DNA of 64,000 nt from Pedococcus sp031456495 (GTDB lineage: Bacteria; Actinomycetota; Actinomycetes; Actinomycetales; Dermatophilaceae), in contig NZ_JAVDUW010000001.1 of assembly GCF_031456495.1 (NCBI RefSeq), forward strand, positions 62,001-126,000, in the 5' to 3' direction. Position numbers and translations under genes: made by a program. Below, piece by piece: positions 25,379 to 31,665 of the stretch. The notes below the pieces were generated by a model. The model had not been told where the DNA came from. It did not search any database and was given only the letters and a program-made list of their open reading frames with translations. Numbering within the stretch: the first letter of the stretch is position 1; each line of letters opens with the position of its first letter.

Positions 25379-26272
25379 ATGGCCGAGCAGACCCAGTACG
25401 CACCGCCCGTCGGCCCGACCGGACCGATGGGCCCGATGTTCCCGCCCGGGTACCGCAAGGGCGTCCGCACGCACCTGCGCCACCCGCTCGAGAACCTCTG
25501 CCTCGTCCTGGTCCTGCTCGGGTCGGTGCTCGTGTGGTCGTTCGCGGGGTACGAGGTCGCGTCGGCGATCGTCGAGCGCCGCCAGCCCGACCCGTACGCC
25601 GTCTTCTTCCTCGCCGCACCCGTCATCGTCTACTTCGCGCGCGGGCAGCTCTACGCCCAGCTGCGCCTCAGCGGCGTCAAGATCAGCCCCACCCAGTACC
25701 CGCAGGCGCACCAGATGCTGGTCGAGGCCGCAGCCCACCACGGCCTGACCAAGCTGCCCGACGCCTACGTCGTCCTCGGCAACGGCATGATCAACGCAGC
25801 CGCGTCCGGGCACGGGTTCCGCAAGTTCATCTTCGTCTACAGCGACCTGTTCGAGATCGGTGGCGAGGCGCGCAACCCCGACGCGCTGCGGTTCATCATC
25901 GGACACGAGGTCGGCCACATCGCGGCGGGCCACACGAGCTACTGGCGGCTGCTGGGGATCAGCGGCGCGTCGTGGATCCCGTTCCTCGGCTCGACCCTGT
26001 CCCGCAGCCAGGAGTACACCGCCGACAACTTCGGATACGCGATGGTTCCCCAGGGCAGCGCCGCCGCGATGGCGACCCTCGCGGCGGGGAAGTACCTCAA
26101 CCGCACAGTCGACGTGAACGCCCTGGCCGACCGCGCGACCACCGAGACCGGCTTCTTCGTGTGGTGGGTCAACGCGCTCGCGTCCCACCCGGTCCTGGTC
26201 TGGCGCTCGCACGCGCTGCGCGACCGCCGCCGCCCCGGTCGCCTCCTGTGGCGCCCCAAGGACCGCGGGTGA
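25379..26272 (+). CDS. M48 family membrane metalloprotease
   Basis: 297 residues, ATG 25379. A Pro/Gly/Met-rich N-terminus, two membrane helices (about 39-58 and 73-87), then the protease domain with HEVGH (176-180, zinc ligands and catalytic Glu) and the third ligand E212 in SRSQEYTADNFG. This is the HtpX/Ste24-like group, which degrades misfolded membrane proteins or processes peptides. The stop overlaps the start of the first PemK-like gene (GTGA), implying one operon. The natural substrate is unknown. Confidence 0.92.
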   Translation: MAEQTQYAPPVGPTGPMGPMFPPGYRKGVRTHLRHPLENLCLVLVLLGSVLVWSFAGYEVASAIVERRQPDPYAVFFLAAPVIVYFARGQLYAQLRLSGVKISPTQYPQAHQMLVEAAAHHGLTKLPDAYVVLGNGMINAAASGHGFRKFIFVYSDLFEIGGEARNPDALRFIIGHEVGHIAAGHTSYWRLLGISGASWIPFLGSTLSRSQEYTADNFGYAMVPQGSAAAMATLAAGKYLNRTVDVNALADRATTETGFFVWWVNALASHPVLVWRSHALRDRRRPGRLLWRPKDRG

Positions 26273-26769
26273 CCGCGCCGGGACCGACGTCGACACAGGC
26301 GGCCGAGGGAACTTCCTGGTGGATCCGGATCTGGCGGCGACTGACCGGCGCCTACCCCGGGGACTTCGTGGGCGTACCGGAGATGACGTATGCACCCGCG
26401 CAGGATGGACGGCCCGATCCGGGCGAGGTGGTGTGGACATGGGTGCCCTTCCAGGAGGACCACCGCAAGGGGAAGGACCGTCCTGTCCTGCTCATCGGGC
26501 GCGACGGCAGGTGGCTGCTGGGACTGATGCTGACGACGCGGGCGCGGAGCAGCATCGAGGCCGAGCGTGGGTACACACGCCCGTGCTGGGTGGCCATCGG
26601 CAGCGGGCCGTGGGACCGGCAGGGGCGCCCGAGCGATGTCCGCGTCGACCGGGTCGTCCGAATCCATCCCCGCAGGGTCAGACGAGAGGGTGCCGCCCTG
26701 GATGCCGCGCGCTTCGCCGAGGTCGCGGAAGCAGTCCGCAGGCGTGGGGCGGCAGGTGGGACGCGGTGA
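26269..26769 (+). CDS. PemK/MazF-like protein, paralogue 1
   Basis: 166 residues from GTG 26269, overlapping the protease stop by 4 bp. The core PDPGEVVWTWVPF...GKDRPVLLIGRDGRWLLGLMLTT (about 47-87) fits the PemK/MazF toxin fold: GxxVW, RPVL and a serine/threonine-bearing strand. It ends with RPSDVRVDRVVRI. MazF-type toxins are mRNA endonucleases. This actinobacterial subgroup, with YPGDF-x-G-P ahead of the core, may have another role, because no antitoxin ORF is adjacent. Some 50% of the core matches paralogue 2 at 27811. Confidence 0.8.
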   Translation: MTAPGPTSTQAAEGTSWWIRIWRRLTGAYPGDFVGVPEMTYAPAQDGRPDPGEVVWTWVPFQEDHRKGKDRPVLLIGRDGRWLLGLMLTTRARSSIEAERGYTRPCWVAIGSGPWDRQGRPSDVRVDRVVRIHPRRVRREGAALDAARFAEVAEAVRRRGAAGGTR

Positions 26770-26797
26770 ACCTCTGCTCGGTGCCCCCGAGGACGGC

Positions 26798-27772
26798 ATG
26801 ACCGCGGACGTCGACTACCGGTTCACGTCGCGTCGGCCCGAGTTCGCCGACCTGCCCGAGGTCGTCCGGCTGCGCATCGCCGGTGTGGCCGGGGCCGAGG
26901 TGGCGCATGCGCACCCGGCCGTGACGAGCGGGTTCACCGGGGCGTATGCCGGGCTGCTCGAGCTGCGCGACGGTCGCCGGGTCTTCGCCAAGGCGGCCGA
27001 CCCCCACCACCCCTTCGCGCACGCCGCCCTCCCCCGCGAGGCGGCCGTGCTGGCCCTGCTGGACGGGCGCGCCGGCGCGCCCCGTCTCCTCGGGACGGGA
27101 GCGGCCGACGTGTGGAACGTGAGCGTGCTCGAGGCCATCCACGGCCACCTACCTGGTATGCCGTGGACGCCCGCCGAGGCCGCGGCGGCGCACGAGGCCT
27201 GCGTCGAGTGGGCCGCTCTGCCCGCGGACCTCGTCGTGCAGCTCACGGACTCCACGGTCGCGGAGGAGGTCGGTGGGGACGAGGTGGCGCTGACCTGCCT
27301 CGACGACCTCGCGACGGGAGCACGGCCCTGGCCCGACGGCAGCCCCAGACTGAGCCCCCAGCAGGCGCACGAGGTCGCCGAGCTCGGCCGGAGCGCCGCC
27401 GGCGCCCTTGTCGGGGACTGCCTGGTGCACGGCGACCTGCGGCCCGACAACATGCTCATGACACCGGAGGGGCGTGCCCGGTTCGTCGACTGGAACTGGG
27501 TGGCCCGCGGGCCGGGCTGGTGCGACTTCGTCGGGCTGCTGCCCCTCATGGCACACCAGGGCCTGGACGCCGACCGCCTGGCGCTCGAGTCGCCGCTGCT
27601 GGCGGGCGTGCACCCCGACGCGGTGGACGCGTTCCTCGCCGTCATCATCGGCTTCATGGTCGAGCACGCGAGCCACCCCGACGTCGACAGCACGCAGTCG
27701 GCCGTCCGGGCGCACCAGGCCCAGATGGCACGGACCTTCCTGGCCTGGCTCGCCCACCGCCGGGGGTGGTGA
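26798..27772 (+). CDS. Aminoglycoside/choline kinase-like phosphotransferase
   Basis: 324 residues from ATG 26798, preceded by GAGGAC. The kinase catalytic motifs are present: HGDLRPDN (H211, D213, N218) and the metal-binding D231 in FVDWNW. The N-lobe lysine is in RVFAKAADP (K65). APH-family enzymes phosphorylate antibiotics, choline, homoserine or other small molecules. The sequence does not tell which, so resistance should not be assumed. It lies between the two PemK-like paralogues on the same strand. Confidence 0.88.
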   Translation: MTADVDYRFTSRRPEFADLPEVVRLRIAGVAGAEVAHAHPAVTSGFTGAYAGLLELRDGRRVFAKAADPHHPFAHAALPREAAVLALLDGRAGAPRLLGTGAADVWNVSVLEAIHGHLPGMPWTPAEAAAAHEACVEWAALPADLVVQLTDSTVAEEVGGDEVALTCLDDLATGARPWPDGSPRLSPQQAHEVAELGRSAAGALVGDCLVHGDLRPDNMLMTPEGRARFVDWNWVARGPGWCDFVGLLPLMAHQGLDADRLALESPLLAGVHPDAVDAFLAVIIGFMVEHASHPDVDSTQSAVRAHQAQMARTFLAWLAHRRGW

Positions 27773-27810
27773 GACCGGCTCCCCCAGCCGCTCTCGCGTA
27801 GCGTGCCCGC

Positions 27811-28344
27811 ATGCGCGGACTCCTGCAGCGACTTCTCGGACGGGCCCGCCCGGCACGCCGCAGGGACGGCACCCAGCCGCCGACCCGGGTGCCCGGGCAG
27901 GCGGCCCGCGGTCCGGCAGCCACCACCCCCGGTGCTCGTGCCTATCCGGGCGACTACACGGGCACTCCCCGGCTCTCCTACTCCCCCAGCCCGGACGGCG
28001 AGCCCGACCCGGGCGAGATCGTGTGGACGTGGGTGCCCTACGAGGAGGACCATGCCCAGGGCAAGGACCGCCCCGTGCTGGTCGTCGGCCGCGACGGCGC
28101 GTGGCTGCTCGGCCTCATGCTGACCAGCAAGGACCACGACCGCGACGCCGCCGACGAGGCGCGGTGGGGTCGGCAGTGGGTCGACATCGGCGTGGGCGCG
28201 TGGGACCGGCAGCGTCGCCCGAGCGAGGTCAGGGTCGACCGGGTGCTGCGCGTCGACCCCGCGGCCGTGCGCCGCGAGGGCTCCGTGCTCGACCGGGCAC
28301 GGTTCGAGCAGGTCGCCGACGCGGTCCGCGACGCCCACCGCTGA
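27811..28344 (+). CDS. PemK/MazF-like protein, paralogue 2
   Basis: 177 residues, ATG 27811. After a basic N-terminus (LLQRLLGRARPARRR) comes the same core as paralogue 1: YPGDYTGTPRLSY, DPGEIVWTWVPYEEDHAQGKD, RPVLVVGRDGAWLLGLMLTS, VGAWDRQRRPSEVRVDRVL. The shared WDRQ-RPS-VRVDRV block, absent from classical MazF, marks a distinct subfamily. No antitoxin-like ORF precedes it; the upstream neighbour is the kinase, 38 bp away. Either member could be toxin-derived but without toxicity. Confidence 0.8.
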   Translation: MRGLLQRLLGRARPARRRDGTQPPTRVPGQAARGPAATTPGARAYPGDYTGTPRLSYSPSPDGEPDPGEIVWTWVPYEEDHAQGKDRPVLVVGRDGAWLLGLMLTSKDHDRDAADEARWGRQWVDIGVGAWDRQRRPSEVRVDRVLRVDPAAVRREGSVLDRARFEQVADAVRDAHR

Positions 28345-28481
28345 GCGGCTCGACGGGCTGGGGCGTCTTGGCGCAGATTTGCCTCCCTCTTGGGCAACCC
28401 CTCACCGCGCGCTGACCTGTCGATGGGATGCCGCCCCTAGCGTCACGGATGGCCAGGGGACCACCGAGACGAGGGGGACAC

Positions 28482-29387
28482 ATGAACACCCGCACGCTTC
28501 CACGCAGGGCCACGACCGCCGCGGCCACCATCGCCGCCGCACTCGCCTGCGTGGCGACCCTAATGGCCGCGCCGGCCGACGCCGCACCCTCCGGGACGAC
28601 CTCGCCCGGGACAGCGACCGCCGGCGCCCGCCCGACCCCGGCCGCGCGCGACGCCGGCATCCGGGCCGGCGGCGACGCCTACATGGGGTGGGAGCAGGAC
28701 GGCGGCCCGACGTCGCGGCCGGCCCCGCCCGTGACGGCCCCGTCGGGCGCGACGAGCCTGGCAGCCGCCACCCAGACCCCGGGCATGGACGTGTCGAAGT
28801 GGCAGGGCAACGTCGACTGGGCCTCGTGGTGGTCCCAGGGGAAGCGGTTCGCCTACGTCAAGGCCACCGAGGGCACGTCGTACCAGAACTCCTACTTCGC
28901 CCAGCAGTACAACGGCTCGTACAACGTCGGCATGATCCGTGGCTCGTACCACTTCGCCCTACCGGACAACTCCTCCGGCACGTCGCAGGCCGACTACTTC
29001 GTCGACCACGGGGGCGGCTGGTCGGCCGACGGCAAGACGCTGCCCGGCGTCCTCGACATCGAGTACAACCCCTACGGCGCGACCTGCTACGGCCTGAGCC
29101 AGTCCTCCATGCGCAGCTGGATCGCGGCGTTCACGAGCCGGTACAAGGCGCGCACGGGGCGGGACGCGGTCATCTACAGCACGACGAGCTGGTGGACGAC
29201 CTGCACCGGCAACACCAGCCAGTTCGCCAGCACGAACCCGCTGTGGATCGCGCGGTACAGCTCGACCGTCGGCACGCTTCCCGCGGGGTGGTCGTACTAC
29301 ACGTTCTGGCAGTACACCGACAGCCCGCTCGACCAGGACTGGTTCAACGGGGACCTGACCCGGCTCAAGGCGCTCGCCCTGGGCTGA
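28482..29387 (+). CDS. Secreted GH25 lysozyme (N-acetylmuramidase)
   Basis: 301 residues, ATG 28482 after GAGGGGG. The signal peptide runs through LACVATLMAAPADA (cleavage near residue 34). A flexible Ala/Pro/Gly segment runs to about 98. The GH25 domain begins GMDVSKWQGNVDW. Catalytic acids are D103 (GMDVS) and D192/E194 in LDIEYN. The enzyme cleaves MurNAc-beta-1,4-GlcNAc bonds in peptidoglycan. No separate cell-wall-binding repeats follow. The gene ends in a tandem repeat that copies its stop region, then a strong hairpin shared with convergent rpsT. Confidence 0.94.
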   Translation: MNTRTLPRRATTAAATIAAALACVATLMAAPADAAPSGTTSPGTATAGARPTPAARDAGIRAGGDAYMGWEQDGGPTSRPAPPVTAPSGATSLAAATQTPGMDVSKWQGNVDWASWWSQGKRFAYVKATEGTSYQNSYFAQQYNGSYNVGMIRGSYHFALPDNSSGTSQADYFVDHGGGWSADGKTLPGVLDIEYNPYGATCYGLSQSSMRSWIAAFTSRYKARTGRDAVIYSTTSWWTTCTGNTSQFASTNPLWIARYSSTVGTLPAGWSYYTFWQYTDSPLDQDWFNGDLTRLKALALG

Positions 29388-29402
29388 GGGGGCACGCCGT
29401 GG

Positions 29403-29475
29403 GCCGAGGGCGGTCGCCCGAGCTGAGGGCGGTCGCCCGAGCTGAGGGCGGTCGCCCGAGCCGAGGGCGGCCCGG
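29403..29475. repeat. 19-bp tandem repeats after the lysozyme stop
   Basis: Units 29403-29421, 29422-29440 and 29441-29459 read G-C-(C/T)-GAGGGCGGTCGCCCGA, and a fourth, truncated unit starts at 29460. A related GCTGAGGG at 29383-29390 includes the lysozyme stop codon. Each unit contains GGGCG-GT-CGCCC and can fold into a small hairpin. Confidence 0.85.
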
Positions 29476-29504
29476 ACGGTCCGCCGACCGGGCCGCGGCA
29501 CGAC

Positions 29505-29539
29505 GAAGGGCCGGTCACCGTGACGGTGACCGGCCCTTC
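29505..29539. terminator. Bidirectional terminator between lysozyme and rpsT
   Basis: GAAGGGCCGGTCACCGT and its exact complement flank a single G: a 17-bp perfect stem (nominal) with no mismatch. It lies 17 bp beyond the rpsT stop and 118 bp beyond the lysozyme stop, between convergent genes. Confidence 0.85.
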
Positions 29540-29556
29540 GAGACGTCAGGGGTGCC

Positions 29557-29817
29557 TCAGAGCGAGGCGGCCTTCTTCGCCATGGCCGACTTCTTGTTGG
29601 CGGCCTGGTTGGCGTGGATGACGCCCTTGCTCACAGCCTTGTCGAGCTTCTTGGACGCGATCTTCAGCGCCTCCTGCGCCGCGGCGGCGTCGCCGGAAGC
29701 GGCAGCCTCGCGGAACTTGCGGATGTGGGTCTTGAGCTCGCTCTTGACGGCCTTGTTGCGCTCGGTCGCCACGCGGTTCGTCTTGATCCGCTTCAGCTGG
29801 GACTTGATGTTTGCCAC
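29557..29817 (-). CDS. rpsT: 30S ribosomal protein S20
   Basis: 86 residues, GTG 29817. Typical bS20: ANIKSQLKRIKTNRVATERNKAVKSELKTHIRKF, then the Ala/Lys-rich helices AASKKLDKA..., ending NKKSAMAKKAASL. It binds 16S rRNA helices 9 and 44 early in 30S assembly. The start codon is not ATG, a feature also seen in E. coli rpsT, where a weak start serves autoregulation. The leader is long and holds a palindrome. Confidence 0.97.
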   Translation of the reverse strand: MANIKSQLKRIKTNRVATERNKAVKSELKTHIRKFREAAASGDAAAAQEALKIASKKLDKAVSKGVIHANQAANKKSAMAKKAASL

Positions 29818-29922
29818 AGGGTGTTTCTTTCTGGTTGGTCGGTGGGTTGCCGTTAGAGGGCGGCAGAAGCCACTCGGGACCAGGCGTGGGGCACCTGTGG
29901 TTGAGCGGCTCTGGGTGTTGCT

Positions 29923-29938
29923 GTCGTGCGCGCACGAC
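29923..29938. promoter_or_regulatory. Palindrome in the rpsT leader
   Basis: GTCGTGCGCGCACGAC is a perfect 16-bp palindrome about 105 bp upstream of the rpsT start, within the presumed leader RNA. It could be a regulatory hairpin or operator. S20 autoregulation is known in E. coli, but no direct link can be shown here. Confidence 0.4.
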
Positions 29939-29960
29939 CTAGGCGCGCACGCGAGGAGGA

Positions 29961-29990
29961 AATCTACCAGCCGGGTCCCCACTCCCCCAA
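29961..29990 (-). promoter_or_regulatory. Possible rpsT promoter
   Basis: On the minus strand, TTGGGG (29985-29990) and TAGATT (29961-29966) are spaced 18 bp, resembling -35 and -10 hexamers in the only AT-richer patch of the 261-bp gap between holA and rpsT. The rest of that gap shows no ORF. Confidence 0.35.
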
Positions 29991-30078
29991 AACGGCGAGC
30001 CTTGCCTGCGACCGCCCCCGGGAGGCTGTTCCAGGGCCTGCTTCGCAACTCCATTCACGCGCGCACAGGTGCGGGCAC

Positions 30079-31059
30079 TCAGCGCCCCGTGCGGGCCTCG
30101 CTGATGGTTAGGATCGCCCGCTCCACGGCATACACGGGATCACGGCCGCCGCCCTTGACCTCGAAGTCCGCCTGCGCAACCGCCTGGATGGCCTCGGCGA
30201 GGCCCTCGGGGCCCCAGCCGGACAGCCCGCGCCGGGCCTTGTCGACCTGCCACGGCGCCATGCCGAGCTCGCGCGCGACATCGGCGGACCGGCCCCGTCC
30301 CGCCGCCCCCACCTTGACCAGCTGGCGCAGCTGCTGGGCCAGGACGGCCACGATCGGCACGGGGTCCACGCCGGTGGCGATCGCGTGCCGGAGCAGCCGC
30401 AGCGCCTCGCCGGTCTGGCCGGCGACCGCGGCGTCGGCGACCCGGAAGCCGGTCGCCTCGACCTTGCCCCCGTGGTACCTGGCAACGAGCTCCTCGTCGA
30501 CCACGCCGGTGGTGTCGGCGACGAGCTGGCTGCAGGCTGCGGCGAGCTCGCGGACGTCCTTGCCCACGGCCTCGATGAGGGCACGGACGGCGTCGGGGGT
30601 CACCTTGCGGCCGGCACGGCGGAACTCGTGCGTCGCGAACTCGCTCTTGTCGCGGTCCGTCTTGATCGCGGGCGCGTCGAGCACCCGCGCCTTGGACTTC
30701 TTCAGCGTGTCCAGGACCTTCTTGCCGCGCTGCCCGCTCTTGTGGGTGACGACCAGGGTCACGTCCGGCTCGGGAGCGGCGAGGAAGGCGAGCAGGTCCT
30801 CCTGCAGCTCGTCCGGCGCCTCGTCGAGGTCCTCGACCACGAGGCACTTCTCGCCGCCGAACAGGGACGGGCTGGCGTGGATCCCGATCGAGCCCGCCTC
30901 GTACGTCGCCGCCGCGAGCCGCACCACCTCCAGGTCCGGGGCGGTCGCCTTGAGCTCCTCCAGGGTGCTGGCCAGGGCGCGCTCGGCGAGCACGCCCTCG
31001 GGACCGGCGATCAGGACGAGCGGCGGCACGCTGCGGGTGGGTGTCGCGGTCACGGGCAC
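30079..31059 (-). CDS. holA: DNA polymerase III subunit delta
   Basis: 326 residues, GTG 31059. HolA opens the beta clamp in the clamp-loader complex. The order is an AAA+-like N-terminal domain (LVLIAGPEGVLAERAL; LFGGEKCLVVEDLDEAP near 66-82), a middle domain (VTLVVTHKSGQRGKKVLDTLKKSKA) and a helical C-terminal collar domain (GRSADVARELGMAPWQVDKARR). The delta subunit carries no intact Walker A, as expected. Its place upstream of rpsT is conserved in actinobacteria. Confidence 0.94.
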   Translation of the reverse strand: MPVTATPTRSVPPLVLIAGPEGVLAERALASTLEELKATAPDLEVVRLAAATYEAGSIGIHASPSLFGGEKCLVVEDLDEAPDELQEDLLAFLAAPEPDVTLVVTHKSGQRGKKVLDTLKKSKARVLDAPAIKTDRDKSEFATHEFRRAGRKVTPDAVRALIEAVGKDVRELAAACSQLVADTTGVVDEELVARYHGGKVEATGFRVADAAVAGQTGEALRLLRHAIATGVDPVPIVAVLAQQLRQLVKVGAAGRGRSADVARELGMAPWQVDKARRGLSGWGPEGLAEAIQAVAQADFEVKGGGRDPVYAVERAILTISEARTGR

Positions 31060-31118
31060 AGCCTGCCACGTGGGGACGACAGCGCCGAAGGCGCCGTGGG
31101 CCGCCCCGGGTCTGCCCG

Positions 31119-31595
31119 TCAGCCTCCCGGGCAGGTGGCCTCACCCGGCGCGAGGCCGGGGTGGATCGCGCCGTCGCGGTCGGCGACCGATCCGACGGCC
31201 GTGCGGCCCGCGCGGGTCGCCACCACCTCGGCGAGCACCGACACCGCGATCTCCGCAGGCGAGTCCGCGCCGATGTCGAGTCCGATGGGCGCCCGGACCG
31301 TGTCCAGCTCCTCCGGCGCGACGCCCTGCGCGAGCAGCCACTCGCGCCGCCTCGCCTGGGTGCGTCGGGACCCCATCGCCCCGATGTATGCCGTGCCGGC
31401 CGCGAGCGCGGCCAGGATGGCCGGACCGTCGACCCCGTCGTGGTGGCTGGTGACGACGAGCGCGTCGAGCCCGTCGGGGATGCTGGTGTCGTCGGCCGTG
31501 ACCGTGACGTCCCAGCCGAGGGGCGGGGTCATGGCGAGCAACGCGTCCGCCACCGGACCGTCGCCGACCACCCGCATCGAGAACGTGTCACCCAT
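31119..31595 (-). CDS. XdhC-type Rossmann domain protein (stand-alone)
   Basis: 158 residues, ATG 31595. It matches only the C-terminal Rossmann half of XdhC/CoxI proteins: VTVTADDTSIPDGLDALVVTSHHDGVDGPAILAALAAG, then AYIGAMGSRRTQARRREWL and RAPIGLDIGADSPAEIAVSVLAEVVA. XdhC helps insert sulphurated molybdenum cofactor into xanthine dehydrogenase. The N-terminal XdhC_CoxI domain is absent, and no molybdo-hydroxylase gene is near, so its role is open. It lies between holA and dinG on the same strand. Confidence 0.85.
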   Translation of the reverse strand: MGDTFSMRVVGDGPVADALLAMTPPLGWDVTVTADDTSIPDGLDALVVTSHHDGVDGPAILAALAAGTAYIGAMGSRRTQARRREWLLAQGVAPEELDTVRAPIGLDIGADSPAEIAVSVLAEVVATRAGRTAVGSVADRDGAIHPGLAPGEATCPGG

Positions 31596-31665
31596 GCGGC
31601 CAGTATGGCGCGCCCAGCCCACGCGGCCGGTTCCGTCGAAGCGCTGACCCAGTCGAGAAGGTGGC

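Noticed and set aside
23760..25619. 1860-bp open extension upstream of lepA on the minus strand, giving a 1235-codon frame
   Set aside because: It is translated from the repeat region and from another frame of the exporter gene, and the product is Arg/Gly/Pro-rich with no family resemblance. The LepA homology begins just after GTG 23759.
26798..27772. Aminoglycoside resistance gene
   Set aside because: Only the general kinase motifs are present. The APH fold covers many metabolic kinases, and nothing here points to antibiotic substrates.
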